Shown: positions 18,709 to 28,782, counted from the first letter of the stretch. The stretch is 64,000 nucleotides of DNA from JAHRAW01 sp965262585 (GCA_965262585.1 OZ253546.1:124001-188000), one strand, 5' to 3'. A program made the numbers and translations. Notes: generated by a model from the letters alone, not told the origin.

Positions 18709-19626
18709 TTATGGACTAATCTGGGTGCCGACTCCGGCGTCGGTGAACAATTCAAGCAGCAATGCATGTTCGACCCGGCCATCAATAATGAGCGCGGAAT
18801 TGACGCCGTTTTTGACCGCCTCCAGAGCGCAGTCTACTTTGGGCAACATGCCGTCGCCGATAACCCCTTCCCGCAGCAGTTTGTCGATGGCCGATGCGTT
18901 AAGGTCGGCGGCCAGTTGGCCGTTTTGATCCATTACCCCGGCGGTGTTGGTTAGTAGAATCAGTTTTTCGGCATCGAGAACCACCGCCATTTTACCCGCC
19001 ACCAAGTCGGCGTTGATGTTGTAGGTTTGCCCGTCCTCGCCTACCCCAATGGGCGCGATTACCGGAATAAAGGCGCGGCTTTGTAGCAGTTGCACGACCT
19101 TTGGATCGATGGATTCGACCTCGCCGACATGGCCGTAGTCGATGATTTCCGGGCGTTCGAGTAGCGGGTCGCCTTTGTCGACATGCAGTTTGCGGGCGCG
19201 AATCAGGTTGCCATCTTTGCCGCTCAGGCCGACCGCGTGGCCGCCGAGGGAATTGATTAAGCGCACGATGTCTTTATTGACCAGCCCGCCCAGCACCATT
19301 TCCACGACATCCATAGTTTCGCTGTCGGTGACGCGCATGCCGTCGATGAAAGTGGATTCCTTGCCGATTTTCGCCAGCAGTTGGTTGATCTGCGGGCCGC
19401 CACCGTGCACCACCACCGGATTCATCCCCACCAATTTCATGAGGATGACATCGTGGGCGAAACTGTTTTTCAGCGCCTCGTCTCCCATGGCACTGCCGCC
19501 GTATTTGATGACGATGGTTTTGCCCTGATAACGCCGGATGTAGGGAAGGGCTTCGCTTAATATGCGGGCGGTTTCGCTGGCGGATTGGCCGGCGAGGGCG
19601 GGGGATTGGGCGGATTTGGGGTTCAT
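18709..19626 (-). CDS. argB: Acetylglutamate kinase
   Basis: Phosphorylates N-acetylglutamate, the second step of arginine synthesis. The 305-residue protein has the amino acid kinase signatures: TIVIKYGGSAMG (phosphate-binding lysine and glycines), VVVHGGGPQIN, the substrate loop with NINADLVAGKMA, and LLTNTAGVMD. The N-terminal stretch before LPYIRRYQG resembles the helix that makes the arginine-sensitive hexamer, so feedback inhibition by arginine is likely. metK is divergent, 242 bases away. In that spacer I see no riboswitch that I can support. Confidence 0.96.
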   Translation of the reverse strand: MNPKSAQSPALAGQSASETARILSEALPYIRRYQGKTIVIKYGGSAMGDEALKNSFAHDVILMKLVGMNPVVVHGGGPQINQLLAKIGKESTFIDGMRVTDSETMDVVEMVLGGLVNKDIVRLINSLGGHAVGLSGKDGNLIRARKLHVDKGDPLLERPEIIDYGHVGEVESIDPKVVQLLQSRAFIPVIAPIGVGEDGQTYNINADLVAGKMAVVLDAEKLILLTNTAGVMDQNGQLAADLNASAIDKLLREGVIGDGMLPKVDCALEAVKNGVNSALIIDGRVEHALLLELFTDAGVGTQISP

Positions 19627-19868
19627 CGAGGGTTGGCCGGGGCGCGGGGCAGGGGTGCTATTCTAACGCAAAGCGCGGGGCGTAACCCGCGAAAGCCCGG
19701 TGGGGGGCGTGGGTAGTTTCGCGTCTAGGGCGTATTGCGGCGATATACCGCCGGGCGGCAATTATGCTATTATTGCCGACCTTGCGAATATCCTGATTAA
19801 CCTCCAACCAATTCTTGACTTGCCCGACTGCCACCGGCATCGGGGCGGGTATGAATGAGGCCTCATTA

Positions 19869-21035
19869 ATGTCAAATTCCTTTTTGTTTACTTCCGAATC
19901 GGTCTCCGAAGGCCATCCTGATAAGATTGCCGACCGAGTTTCGGATGCGGTGCTCGATGCGCTGTTGAGTCAAGATCCGCTGTCACGGGTTGCCTGCGAA
20001 ACTATGGTCACCACTGGCATGGTAGTGCTCGGCGGCGAGATTACCTCAAGCGCATCGGTGGATTTTCCCGAAGTGGTGCGCGATGCCATTGCCGACATCG
20101 GCTACAACTCTTCGGAAATGGGTTTTGATGCGCGAAGTTGCGCGATCCTCGTATCCCTCGACAAGCAGTCATCGGACATCGCCCAGGGGGTCAACGAAGG
20201 GGAAGGGTTGGACCTCGATCAGGGCGCCGGTGATCAGGGCTTGATGTTCGGCTATGCGTGCAACGAAACCGACGTGCTCATGCCGTTTCCCATTACCTAC
20301 GCGCATCGGCTGGTTGCCAAGCAAGCCGAAGTGCGCAAATCCGGCAAACTTTCGTGGTTGCGCCCGGATGCCAAATCGCAGGTGACGGTGCGCTATGTTG
20401 ATGGCAAACCGCAGACCGTGGACACCGTGGTGTTATCCACTCAGCACGATGAAGGCGTCGAACACGGCGAGTTGTCCGAGGCGGTTATCGAAGAAATAAT
20501 CAAGCCGGTGTTGCCCGTTGAAATGATCACCGCCGACACGCGATTTTTGGTGAACCCCACCGGGCGTTTTGTCATCGGCGGCCCGGTCGGCGACTGCGGC
20601 CTTACCGGACGCAAGATCATCGTCGACACTTACGGCGGCTCGGCGCACCACGGCGGCGGTGCTTTCTCCGGCAAGGACCCGTCCAAGGTTGACCGCTCGG
20701 CGGCTTACGCCACCCGGCATGTCGCCAAGAACGTGGTGGCGGCGGGATTGGCGGACAAATGCGAGGTGCAAGTCGCTTATGCCATCGGGGTTGCGCAGCC
20801 GGTCTCGGTGATGGTGGAAACTTTCGGCACCGGAAAAATCGCCGATGCGCAAATTGAAAAACTGATTGCCAAGCACTTCGATCTGCGCCCCAAGGCCATC
20901 GTTCAAAGCCTCGACCTACTCAGACCGATTTACCGCAAGACCGCCGCTTACGGACATTTCGGGCGAAACGATAGCGACTTTACTTGGGAAAACACCGACA
21001 AGGCCGGGCAGTTGCGCGCCGACGCTGGCCTCTGA
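19869..21035 (+). CDS. metK: S-adenosylmethionine synthetase
   Basis: Makes SAM from methionine and ATP. From ATG 19869 (GAGG eight bases upstream) it has 388 residues, the family length. Seen: FTSESVSEGHPDKIADRVSD with the ATP-binding histidine, GAGDQGLMFGYA, the P-loop-like GGGAFSGKDPSKVDRS, and the C-terminal LRPIYRKTAAYGHFGR. The frame extends upstream to 19815 without similarity. ahcY follows after 34 bases, so SAM synthesis and the removal of its product SAH are probably co-expressed. Confidence 0.97.
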   Translation: MSNSFLFTSESVSEGHPDKIADRVSDAVLDALLSQDPLSRVACETMVTTGMVVLGGEITSSASVDFPEVVRDAIADIGYNSSEMGFDARSCAILVSLDKQSSDIAQGVNEGEGLDLDQGAGDQGLMFGYACNETDVLMPFPITYAHRLVAKQAEVRKSGKLSWLRPDAKSQVTVRYVDGKPQTVDTVVLSTQHDEGVEHGELSEAVIEEIIKPVLPVEMITADTRFLVNPTGRFVIGGPVGDCGLTGRKIIVDTYGGSAHHGGGAFSGKDPSKVDRSAAYATRHVAKNVVAAGLADKCEVQVAYAIGVAQPVSVMVETFGTGKIADAQIEKLIAKHFDLRPKAIVQSLDLLRPIYRKTAAYGHFGRNDSDFTWENTDKAGQLRADAGL

Positions 21036-21069
21036 TTCTTACTTATTTATACCCTACCGGACTGTAAAA

Positions 21070-22500
21070 ATGCCTACACAAACCGCACAACAACTCAACC
21101 CCGATTATCAAGTGGCGGACATCAGTCTGGCCGGTTGGGGGCGCAAGGAAATGAACATTGCCGAAACCGAAATGCCCGGACTGGTGTCGGTTCGGCAGAA
21201 ATATGCCGATGAACAGCCGTTGAAAGGTGCGCGTATTGCAGGCTCCCTGCACATGACCATCCAGACGGCGGTGTTGATTGAGTCGCTGACCGCACTCGGC
21301 GCGCAAGTGCGTTGGGCTTCGTGCAATATATTCTCGACTCAGGATCACGCCGCCGCTGCCATCGCCGATAGCGGCGTGCCGGTGTTCGCCTACAAGGGCG
21401 AGTCGCTCGAAGAATATTGGGAATTTAGCCACCGCATCATGCATTGGGGAGACGGGCACGGCGAAGACTGCGCGCCTAACATGATTCTCGATGACGGCGG
21501 CGATGCCACGCTGTTGCTGATACTCGGCACCAAGGCGGAAAAGGATCTCTCGGTGCTCGACAACCCCGGTAGCGAAGAGGAAGTCGCGTTGTACGCCGCC
21601 ATCAAAAACCGCCTGAAAAGCGATGGCGGATGGTATAGCCGCCGCCTCGCCAACATCCGTGGCGTTACCGAAGAAACCACCACCGGCGTTCAACGTTTAT
21701 ATCAAATGGCGGCGCAAGATGGTTTGCCATTCCCGGCAATCAATGTAAATAACTCGGTCACCAAATCCAAATTCGACAATCTGTATGGCTGCCGCGAGTC
21801 GCTGGTTGACGGCATCAAGCGCGCCACCGATGTAATGATCGCCGGCAAGATCGCGTTGGTGCTCGGCTACGGCGATGTCGGCAAAGGCTGCGCGCAATCG
21901 CTGCGCGGATTGGGCGCGACCGTGTGGGTTGCCGAGGTCGATCCGATCTGCGCGTTGCAGGCGGCGATGGAAGGTTATCGGGTGGTGCGAATGGATGAAG
22001 TGTGCGGGGAAGTGGATATTTTTGTCACCGCCAGCGGCAACTTCAACGTCATCACCCACGACCACATGTTGCGCATGAAAGATCAGTCCATCGTCTGCAA
22101 CATCGGGCATTTCGACAACGAAATCGACATTGCCGAGATGAAAAAATACCAATGGGAAAACATCAAACCGCAAGTCGACCAAATCATCCTGCCGAGCGGC
22201 AACCGCATCACGCTACTCGCCGAAGGCCGCTTGGTCAACCTCGGCTGCGCCACCGGCCATCCGAGTTTTGTGATGTCCAACAGTTTCACCAATCAGGTAT
22301 TGGCACAAATTGAACTATGGCGAGACTTTGCCAAATACGACAACGAGGTTTATGTACTCCCCAAACACCTGGACGAAGAAGTCGCCCGCCTCCACCTAGA
22401 AAAAGTCGGCGCCAAACTAACCAAAATGACCCAACAACAAGCCGACTACATCGGTGTACCAGTAGACGGCCCGTATAAACCGGAGCATTATCGGTATTGA
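21070..22500 (+). CDS. ahcY: Adenosylhomocysteinase
   Basis: NAD-dependent hydrolysis of S-adenosylhomocysteine to adenosine and homocysteine, which relieves product inhibition of methyltransferases. It has 476 residues from ATG 21070. Seen: SLHMTIQTAVLIESL, SCNIFSTQDHAAAAI, the catalytic lysine region NNSVTKSKFDNLYGCRESL, the Rossmann motif LVLGYGDVGKGCA, and the C-terminal GPYKPEHYRY with the lysine and tyrosine that close over NAD. It follows metK by 34 bases. That gap is too short for an SAH riboswitch. Confidence 0.97.
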   Translation: MPTQTAQQLNPDYQVADISLAGWGRKEMNIAETEMPGLVSVRQKYADEQPLKGARIAGSLHMTIQTAVLIESLTALGAQVRWASCNIFSTQDHAAAAIADSGVPVFAYKGESLEEYWEFSHRIMHWGDGHGEDCAPNMILDDGGDATLLLILGTKAEKDLSVLDNPGSEEEVALYAAIKNRLKSDGGWYSRRLANIRGVTEETTTGVQRLYQMAAQDGLPFPAINVNNSVTKSKFDNLYGCRESLVDGIKRATDVMIAGKIALVLGYGDVGKGCAQSLRGLGATVWVAEVDPICALQAAMEGYRVVRMDEVCGEVDIFVTASGNFNVITHDHMLRMKDQSIVCNIGHFDNEIDIAEMKKYQWENIKPQVDQIILPSGNRITLLAEGRLVNLGCATGHPSFVMSNSFTNQVLAQIELWRDFAKYDNEVYVLPKHLDEEVARLHLEKVGAKLTKMTQQQADYIGVPVDGPYKPEHYRY

Positions 22501-22596
22501 TTCTGAAAAAATAGGCGTGAAATTGTAGTCAAAAGCGAGTTCTCGTCTATTTTTTGTGTATACTATTTTTCTAATCAAACGCCGATATGTAATGCC

Positions 22597-22767
22597 ATGG
22601 ACCGTTTAACTAAAATCGAAACTGATATTAAGCACATGGTCACCAAGGAAGATATCCAAAAAGTAAAAGTGTGGATACTGGGTGGATTACTGGGTGGATT
22701 GCTCGGTGGAATGGGCATTGCTATTATATTGACCATTACCGTCCCAAAATCATTTTTCCTTCCTTAA
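22597..22767 (+). CDS. Small membrane protein with glycine-rich helix
   Basis: A 56-codon frame too short for most ORF screens. The N-terminal half is charged and amphipathic (RLTKIETDIKHMVTKEDIQK), probably a short coiled coil. It is followed by one membrane segment rich in glycine (GGLLGGLLGGMG, then IAIILTITV) that could pack as helix pairs, and a short tail. The layout resembles phage XhlA/holin-like and other small helix-plus-anchor proteins, but I do not recognise a family. No strong Shine-Dalgarno site is seen. It lies 97 bases after ahcY. Confidence 0.5.
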   Translation: MDRLTKIETDIKHMVTKEDIQKVKVWILGGLLGGLLGGMGIAIILTITVPKSFFLP

Positions 22768-22794
22768 AAGCCTCGTCAAAATCTGCAAACGAGG

Positions 22795-24010
22795 AGTATC
22801 AAAACTCGTCATTCCCGAACGATAGAAAAATAGGGAGCGCCAGCGACCATATTTTTCATCGTATCGGGAATCCAGAAGGCTAATAATGAGTCGGCTATCG
22901 CCGAACATGTTGTACTGGATTTCCGCTTTCGCGAGAATAACGGCGTAGGGAGTCGGCTATCGCCGGCATGTTTCACTGGATTCCCGTGTCCCCAACTCAT
23001 CATTCCCGCTGTCGCGTGAATGACGAGTTGGGGCACGAGAATGACGAGATTGTGGTTTTTTTCGTAGGTACCCATTGCGACTTGTCCTCATCCGCAAACG
23101 AGGAATATCAAAAGTGCGTCATTCCCGAACGATAGAAAAATAAGGAGCGCCAGCGACTATATTTTTCATCGTATCGGGAATCCAGAAGGCTAATAATGAG
23201 TCGGCTCTCGCCGGCATGTTGTACTGGATTCCCGTGTCCCCAACTCATCATTCCCGCTGTCGCGTGAATGACGAGTTGGGGCACGAGAATGACGGCGGCC
23301 CGTCGTCATTCCCGAACGATAGAAAAATAGGGAGCGCCAGCGACCATATTTTTCATCGTATCGGGAATCCAGAAAGCCAATAATGAGTCGGCTGTCGCCG
23401 AACATGTCTTACTGGATTCCCGCTTTCGCGAGAATGACGGCGTAAGGAGTCGGCTATCGCCGGCATGTTGTACTGGATTCCCGTGTCCCCAACTCGTCAT
23501 CCCCGCTGTCGCGTGAATAACGAGTTGGGGCACGAGAATGACGGCGGCCCGTCGTCATTCCCGAACGATAGAAAAATAGGGAGCGCCAGCGACCATATTT
23601 TTCATCGTATCGGGAATCCAGAAAGATAAATAATGAGTCGGCTATCGCCGGCATGTTTTACTGGATTCCCGTGTCCCCAACTCGTCATTCCCGCTGTCGC
23701 GTGAATAACGAGTTGGGGCACGAGAATGACGGCGGCCCGTCGTCATTCCCGAACGATAGAAAAATAGGGAGCGCCAGCGACCATATTTTTCATCGTATCG
23801 GGAATCCAGAAGGCTAATAAGGAGTCGGCTATCGCCGGCATGTTTCACTGGATTCCCGTGTCCCCAACTCATCATTCCCGCTGTCGCGTGAATGACGAGT
23901 TGGGGCACGAGAATGACGGCGGCCCGTCGTCATTCCCGAACGATAGAAAAATAGGGAGCGCCAGCGACTATATTTTTCATCGTATCGGGAATCCAGAAAC
24001 TAAATAATGA
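22795..24010. repeat. Mosaic REP/palindrome repeat cluster D (1.2 kb array)
   Basis: Six palindromic modules, all in minus orientation, start near 22808, 23117, 23312, 23553, 23740 and 23929. They alternate with REP hairpins and a CCCAACTCGTCATTCCCGCT-type segment. Successive units are about 190-310 bp apart, and the last ones are nearly identical in sequence and spacing, so the array has grown by unit duplication. It fills the space between a plus-strand and a minus-strand gene. No gene seen. Confidence 0.88.
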
Positions 24011-24046
24011 GCGACTTAAGTTGGAGTATTAGCGGTATTGACCCGT

Positions 24047-24964
24047 CTATTCCTGGTCAAAAAAATCTTCGTCTATGATTTTTGTTTCATAGGTTTGTTG
24101 CGTCTGCACGCCGATGTTGTGTTGGTACATTAGATCAACCAACTTGCTTCCATCAATAAGAATTATTGAGTGGTGCGCCTGACTGGCTTTTTCCTGCGCA
24201 TTCCTATGAAAATTGGAAGTAGTGACGAAGATGCCTTTGTTCGTGTCTCCACTCATTGCGCCGATGAAATTGCGAATCTCTTTTTCACTGACATCGGTTT
24301 CGGAATAACGCTTTGCCTGAGTATAGATTTTTTCAAGACCGAGTTGGTCTGAATTAATCACTCCGTCAATCCCGCCATCTCCAGATTTCGGTGTTTCAAG
24401 AAAATCCCCGTAACCCATTTTCTTGAAGAGTTCCAGTATCACTCTTTCAAAATAATAGGGGTTGATTTCTTTTAGTTTGTCCAAGAGTTCATCCTTGGTT
24501 TGTTCTTCAATGGCAGACAGGCCTTTATCAATTAACTCCTGTGGAGACGCGCCTTTTAAGTCCGCATCGTTGTCAGTATTCTCTGTAACATTATCCACTT
24601 TTCTTGCGCGTGTCTTTGTTTTGCGATTGGCGACGTGCGCTAAATAATCAGGATCTTTGATGATGTCCTTGCTTGTTATCTTTCCTTTCAAAAGGGCGGA
24701 TTTCCCCTTTTCCGTTATTTGCACCCTCCCCCGCTCAGGGTAATGTACAAACTTTGCAAGTTTTAAATGAGAGGTTGCCCAATGTATACGGTGCAATAAC
24801 GCATTGGGCCCGGTTTTAGTGACTTGATTGAGCAAGTCTTCGGGAAGGGCGGAATAATACTTATCCCGCACTTGAATCCTTAAATCTTTTTTGTTCAATG
24901 ACTGGTCATTGCTGAGAATTTCAAGAATGGGTTGACAGGTATCGAGAGTTTTAGGTAATTTCAT
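24047..24964 (-). CDS. mrr: Mrr-like type IV restriction endonuclease
   Basis: 305 residues, close to E. coli Mrr (304), which cuts modified DNA. The N-terminal part is a winged-helix DNA-binding domain ending VQITEKGKSALL. The C-terminal catalytic domain is the Mrr form of the PD-(D/E)xK fold: YFERVILELFKKMGYGD, GDGGIDGVI with the metal-binding aspartate, and YTQAKRY holding the Q-x-K pair, then GIFVTTSNF. ATG 24964 has GGAAAG seven bases upstream; TTG 24979 is a weaker choice. It stands alone beside a repeat array and looks AT-rich. No partner methylase is adjacent, as expected for type IV. Confidence 0.9.
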   Translation of the reverse strand: MKLPKTLDTCQPILEILSNDQSLNKKDLRIQVRDKYYSALPEDLLNQVTKTGPNALLHRIHWATSHLKLAKFVHYPERGRVQITEKGKSALLKGKITSKDIIKDPDYLAHVANRKTKTRARKVDNVTENTDNDADLKGASPQELIDKGLSAIEEQTKDELLDKLKEINPYYFERVILELFKKMGYGDFLETPKSGDGGIDGVINSDQLGLEKIYTQAKRYSETDVSEKEIRNFIGAMSGDTNKGIFVTTSNFHRNAQEKASQAHHSIILIDGSKLVDLMYQHNIGVQTQQTYETKIIDEDFFDQE

Positions 24965-24986
24965 AATAGTGCTTTCCAATGGGTTA

Positions 24987-27641
24987 TTAAAAATTCAACG
25001 AAATATCCCGATGTGCCGATTGGCAACTGGCTATGTCTTTGGCTTGGTCGGTGGTTAAGCGTTTTTGCAGGCGCAGGCCGATGGTGTTTTTAATTGCGTT
25101 GTTGTATTGATTGAGGGTTGGTAAAAGTGATTCTGTGGCGGTGGTGCGCCAGGTGATTTGTTGGTTGAACAGGGCGACTGCTTGTTGCAATAATTGTCTT
25201 GCCTTGGCCGGGTTGTTGTCCTTGAGCGCGCGCCGGGATTCTGATAACAGCGACTTGATCGGGTCGGCGCCGGGGATGTTTGTTAATTCGTTTTCCAGCG
25301 GTTTGATGTGCGTGGTTGCCGCGCTTGCGGGGTTGGAGGCGAGGGCATTTTCAAGGGCGGTCAGCGGTTCGCCGAGCGCGGCCAGTGAATCGCTTTGTCC
25401 CAGCAAATCGCGCATCTCGTTGAGCGATTGATACGCATCATCCACATTGCGCCGGTATGCGAGGCGCGCTTGTTGGTCGGTGGCGGCGAGTTTTACATAC
25501 TCTGCTTTGGCGGCGGTCCAGTTGGCGGGAATACTGTTTTGCAACGCGGTTTTGCGCTGTTGTAATTGCGCGATTTCGGCGCTCAGGTCTAGTTGTCGCG
25601 GAATATTGGTTTGCTTGCGTTGCAACCGGTCGAGGAGGGTTTCTGCTCGCTCGATTTTGCGATCAATTTTACGGCCATCGATCTGAATGCGCCGCACCCG
25701 CCGTTGCAGCGGGGCGTATTCATCGCTATACGCGGTTAGTTTCTGCTCGGCAGTCACCATCCGTTCCACCAACGCAAAAGTATCGCGCGCTTTATCTAAA
25801 CCGTCGGCCAGCGAGTTGCGATGGTTGTTCGGCAATACCGACAAATCCAATGAACTCACGCGTTCGATGCCGTCTATGATTTGTTCGCGGTCGTTGTCGT
25901 ATTCGCGGACTAGGCGGCGTTCGATGCAGTATTGCAATCTCGGATTGATTGGCGGCGGCGCGGTTTCCGAGGTCAGGTAGGTGCGGTAGGGCAGGTAGTT
26001 GACCAAACTTGGGAAGTAGCCGGCGATTGCCAAGCCGGCCAGTTGCAAGGCGATGAAGGCGACCGCGCCTTTGTAGATGTGCGTGGTTTTGACTTCGGGT
26101 GGCGCCACGCCGCGCAGGTAGAACAATGCGAAACCAAATGGCGGCGTCAAAAACGAGGTTTGGATATTCAAACCAATCATCACGCCGAGCCATACCGCGG
26201 TGATGTTGGCGGACGGATCGGATAGCAATATCGGCGCGACTATCGGCACCACGACCACCGCAATTTCGATGAAGTCGAGGAAAAATCCGAGTAGAAAAAT
26301 TACCACCATGACCACTACGAACTGCGTCCAAAAACCGCCGGGCAGGCCGGTCAAAAATTCCTTGACCAGATGTTCGCCGCCGAAACCGCGAAAGGCCGAG
26401 GTCAGCATCGCGGCGCCGATGAGGATGATGAACACCATCGAGGTTGTTTTCGCGGTGTCGATCATGACGCCGCGCAAGGTGTCGTCGATGCGCCATGCGC
26501 GCCACGCGCTCCACAATACCGCCACCAACAACGCGGTCACCGCGAACATCGCGAGGGTGATGCCGAGGAGGTCGTGGTTGGTTTTGATGTTTTTAATGTT
26601 CAAGTCGAATAGTTTCAACAACACTAAAATCACCACCGTCGAGGCGACCGCGAGCAACGCCGGCCAGTAGGCGCCGCGCTTGCCTTCCATCAAGCGGTAT
26701 CCGCCCATGATCATCGCGCCGACCGCACCGATTGCACCGGCTTGATTGACCGTGGCGACGCCGCTTACGATTGAGCCGAGTACCGTGAAGATCAATGCCA
26801 GTGGCGGCACCAATGCGACTAACACGCGCACCGCAAATTTGCGGTCGTATTGGCCATGGTAGGGAACCGGCGGTGCGCTGGCGGGTTGCAGCAGTGCGCG
26901 TATCAAGATGTAGAGCATGTAGATTCCCACCAGCATCACGCCGGGAACGAGCGCGCCCATGAACATATCGCCGGCACTCGCTGAGGTGATGTCGAATTCA
27001 GACGGCATGGAGAACTCGCCGGTTGCTTCGCGGTATTCACTCTTGCGCACGGTGCTGGCTTGGTCGACCGCGCTGGAAAGTTGGTCGGCGAGAATAATCA
27101 GGACGATGGACGGCGGAATGATTTGACCGAGCGTGCCGGAAGCGCAGATCGTCCCGCTGGCGAGTGGCTTCGAGTAATTGTGTTTCAACATCGCCGGTAG
27201 TGAAATTAATCCCATGGCGATGACCGTGGCGCCGACTATGCCGGTGGTGGCGGCTAACAACGCGCCGACGAATACCACCGAAATGCCAAGCCCGCCGGGA
27301 ACCGGGCCGAATAACTGCGCCATGGTGATTAGCGAATCCTCGGCGATCTTCGATCTTTGCAGCATGATGCCCATAAACACAAACAGCGGAATGGCAATCA
27401 GCGTGTCGCGCTCGACGTCCCAATACAAACTGCGAAAATTGGTCACGCCGGCGCTCAGCCACTGGGTCGGCCCGTCCTGCGCGAAGTAGGCGCTGGTGTC
27501 GCCGGCAAACAGATAGCCGCATAACGCCGCCAGCGCGATTGCCAGAATCGAGGATCCGGGCAACGCGAATGCGACCGGATAACCGGCCGTCAGCGCGGTC
27601 ATCATCAGCAGTAGCAAAATGGCGAGAAAGACTAGTTCCAT
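24987..27641 (-). CDS. TRAP transporter large permease with C-terminal coiled-coil domain
   Basis: DctM-type membrane subunit driven by a sodium gradient, here 884 residues, twice the usual 430. Residues 1 to about 600 hold some 13-15 hydrophobic segments and family motifs (GIVGATVIAMGLISLPAM, ASGTLGQIIPPSIVLIILAD, GFFLDFIEIAVVVVPIVAPI, TPPFGFALFYLRGV), with an inserted middle region. From about residue 600 on, the chain is soluble, charged and rich in heptad-like Leu/Arg/Gln spacing (for example RVRRIQIDGRKIDRKIERAE), without similarity that I know. Upstream come the small permease and the binding protein, all on the minus strand and 12 bases apart at this junction. Confidence 0.9.
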   Translation of the reverse strand: MELVFLAILLLLMMTALTAGYPVAFALPGSSILAIALAALCGYLFAGDTSAYFAQDGPTQWLSAGVTNFRSLYWDVERDTLIAIPLFVFMGIMLQRSKIAEDSLITMAQLFGPVPGGLGISVVFVGALLAATTGIVGATVIAMGLISLPAMLKHNYSKPLASGTICASGTLGQIIPPSIVLIILADQLSSAVDQASTVRKSEYREATGEFSMPSEFDITSASAGDMFMGALVPGVMLVGIYMLYILIRALLQPASAPPVPYHGQYDRKFAVRVLVALVPPLALIFTVLGSIVSGVATVNQAGAIGAVGAMIMGGYRLMEGKRGAYWPALLAVASTVVILVLLKLFDLNIKNIKTNHDLLGITLAMFAVTALLVAVLWSAWRAWRIDDTLRGVMIDTAKTTSMVFIILIGAAMLTSAFRGFGGEHLVKEFLTGLPGGFWTQFVVVMVVIFLLGFFLDFIEIAVVVVPIVAPILLSDPSANITAVWLGVMIGLNIQTSFLTPPFGFALFYLRGVAPPEVKTTHIYKGAVAFIALQLAGLAIAGYFPSLVNYLPYRTYLTSETAPPPINPRLQYCIERRLVREYDNDREQIIDGIERVSSLDLSVLPNNHRNSLADGLDKARDTFALVERMVTAEQKLTAYSDEYAPLQRRVRRIQIDGRKIDRKIERAETLLDRLQRKQTNIPRQLDLSAEIAQLQQRKTALQNSIPANWTAAKAEYVKLAATDQQARLAYRRNVDDAYQSLNEMRDLLGQSDSLAALGEPLTALENALASNPASAATTHIKPLENELTNIPGADPIKSLLSESRRALKDNNPAKARQLLQQAVALFNQQITWRTTATESLLPTLNQYNNAIKNTIGLRLQKRLTTDQAKDIASCQSAHRDISLNF

Positions 27642-27653
27642 GAAGTGCTCGGA

Positions 27654-28646
27654 TCAGGTGCGCGTTTTGGGTGGGGTGTTTGTGTTCGACTTTGCTTGCT
27701 TTGGCGGTGCGGAATCATTGCGCAATGTCGCGGCGTTTTCTAGGAACGCGCCGATAAACTGAAACGCCATGGAAAGCGCAAAGACCAGCAAGAATCCGGC
27801 CATCAGATATTTCACATACATGCCGTAGCCGCTCTGCGAAATCTCAAAACCGAGCAACGGGCTGTTGATACTCGAGCTCTTGCCGGACATCCCTTGCAGC
27901 AGGATCGTCCAGCACAACGGAAGCCCGAGCAGCAGCGCGCCGACTGTGTTCGTCCATGCTTTACCTCGGGCGCTGAAATTGGCGTATAGCACATCGACGC
28001 GCACATGCCCTTCGGCGGAAAACGTGTGGGCGCTGGCGAATAAAAATAAAGCGGCATACCAAAACCTGACTAAGTCGCCCATGAACGCTTGCTCGTAGGA
28101 AAAAACAAAACGCGACACTACCACTTGAAATTCCGCAATCACCACCAAAATCGTCAGCCAGATGAAGCCGAGGGAACGCGAGAACCAAGCGATCACGAGC
28201 GAGACCAGCAACAATGGGTAATGCACATAGAGGCCGCGAAAAACCGGCCGACCGAGTTGAATCGCCAAATTTTTTCCGACCAGCACTTCGAGAAATCCTT
28301 CGACCCGCACAAATGAAATCAACATATCGGTAAGCCCAATCAGCAACACCGCCCAATACGATGCGCGAATCAGATAAGCGGCCATGTGTGCGTATAAACC
28401 GGCGTCGTCGCGCAGCGATCTCGCCGGGGTTGCAATCGTCAGCCACACCACCGTGGCCAATAGCGCGGCGTAGATGAGTAATTGAATCCATCCTTGTGGC
28501 GCCGGCGAGGCGCTGAATAGCGCGGAAAATTCGGGCCAGTTGCGCCAATACACCAGATAGTTGTTGAGCAAAAATAACAACACCAGCGCGCACATCAACG
28601 CCGCCGACAGGCGCAATGCGCAGGCCGTGAGCGTGCGGTGATTCAT
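27654..28646 (-). CDS. TRAP transporter small permease, enlarged
   Basis: DctQ-type subunit, 330 residues and about eight hydrophobic segments, compared with about 170 residues and four helices in the usual form. The extra helices form the N-terminal half; the C-terminal half (FWYAALFLFASAHTF, HVRVDVLYANFSARGKAW) carries the DctQ signature. It ends in a Pro/Lys/Thr-rich tail. It lies between the large permease and the binding protein on the same strand. With the enlarged large permease it suggests a distinct TRAP subfamily. Confidence 0.85.
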   Translation of the reverse strand: MNHRTLTACALRLSAALMCALVLLFLLNNYLVYWRNWPEFSALFSASPAPQGWIQLLIYAALLATVVWLTIATPARSLRDDAGLYAHMAAYLIRASYWAVLLIGLTDMLISFVRVEGFLEVLVGKNLAIQLGRPVFRGLYVHYPLLLVSLVIAWFSRSLGFIWLTILVVIAEFQVVVSRFVFSYEQAFMGDLVRFWYAALFLFASAHTFSAEGHVRVDVLYANFSARGKAWTNTVGALLLGLPLCWTILLQGMSGKSSSINSPLLGFEISQSGYGMYVKYLMAGFLLVFALSMAFQFIGAFLENAATLRNDSAPPKQAKSNTNTPPKTRT

Positions 28647-28757
28647 CGAAACGGCGCGCGCATGTCAGTCGATAAAAGCCCAGTCGATAAAAGCCCAGTC
28701 GGCAAAAGCCCATTTGGCAAAAATTGGACCGAAGTGTTGTGCCGACTTGCGCAAAAG

Positions 28758-28782
28758 AAACGGAGTCCGAAGACTCCGTTTT
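28758..28782 (-). terminator. Rho-independent terminator after the TRAP binding protein
   Basis: Arms AAACGGAGTC and GACTCCGTTT form a 10-bp stem; on the minus strand the loop is TTCG and TTTCTTTT follows. It lies 37 bases after the binding-protein stop and before the permease genes, so it may cut permease expression below that of the binding protein, a common TRAP arrangement. Confidence 0.75.

Noticed and set aside
21036..21069. SAH riboswitch before ahcY
   Set aside because: Only 34 bases separate metK and ahcY, too few for the known aptamer, and no stem of that type is seen. The 242-base metK leader also shows no aptamer that I can support.
22809..23908. Several 70-90 codon frames in the repeat clusters, with parts like SLFFYRSGMT or IPDTMKN
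   Set aside because: The same peptides recur in all clusters since they are translations of the palindromic module; there are no start signals and no similarity with proteins.
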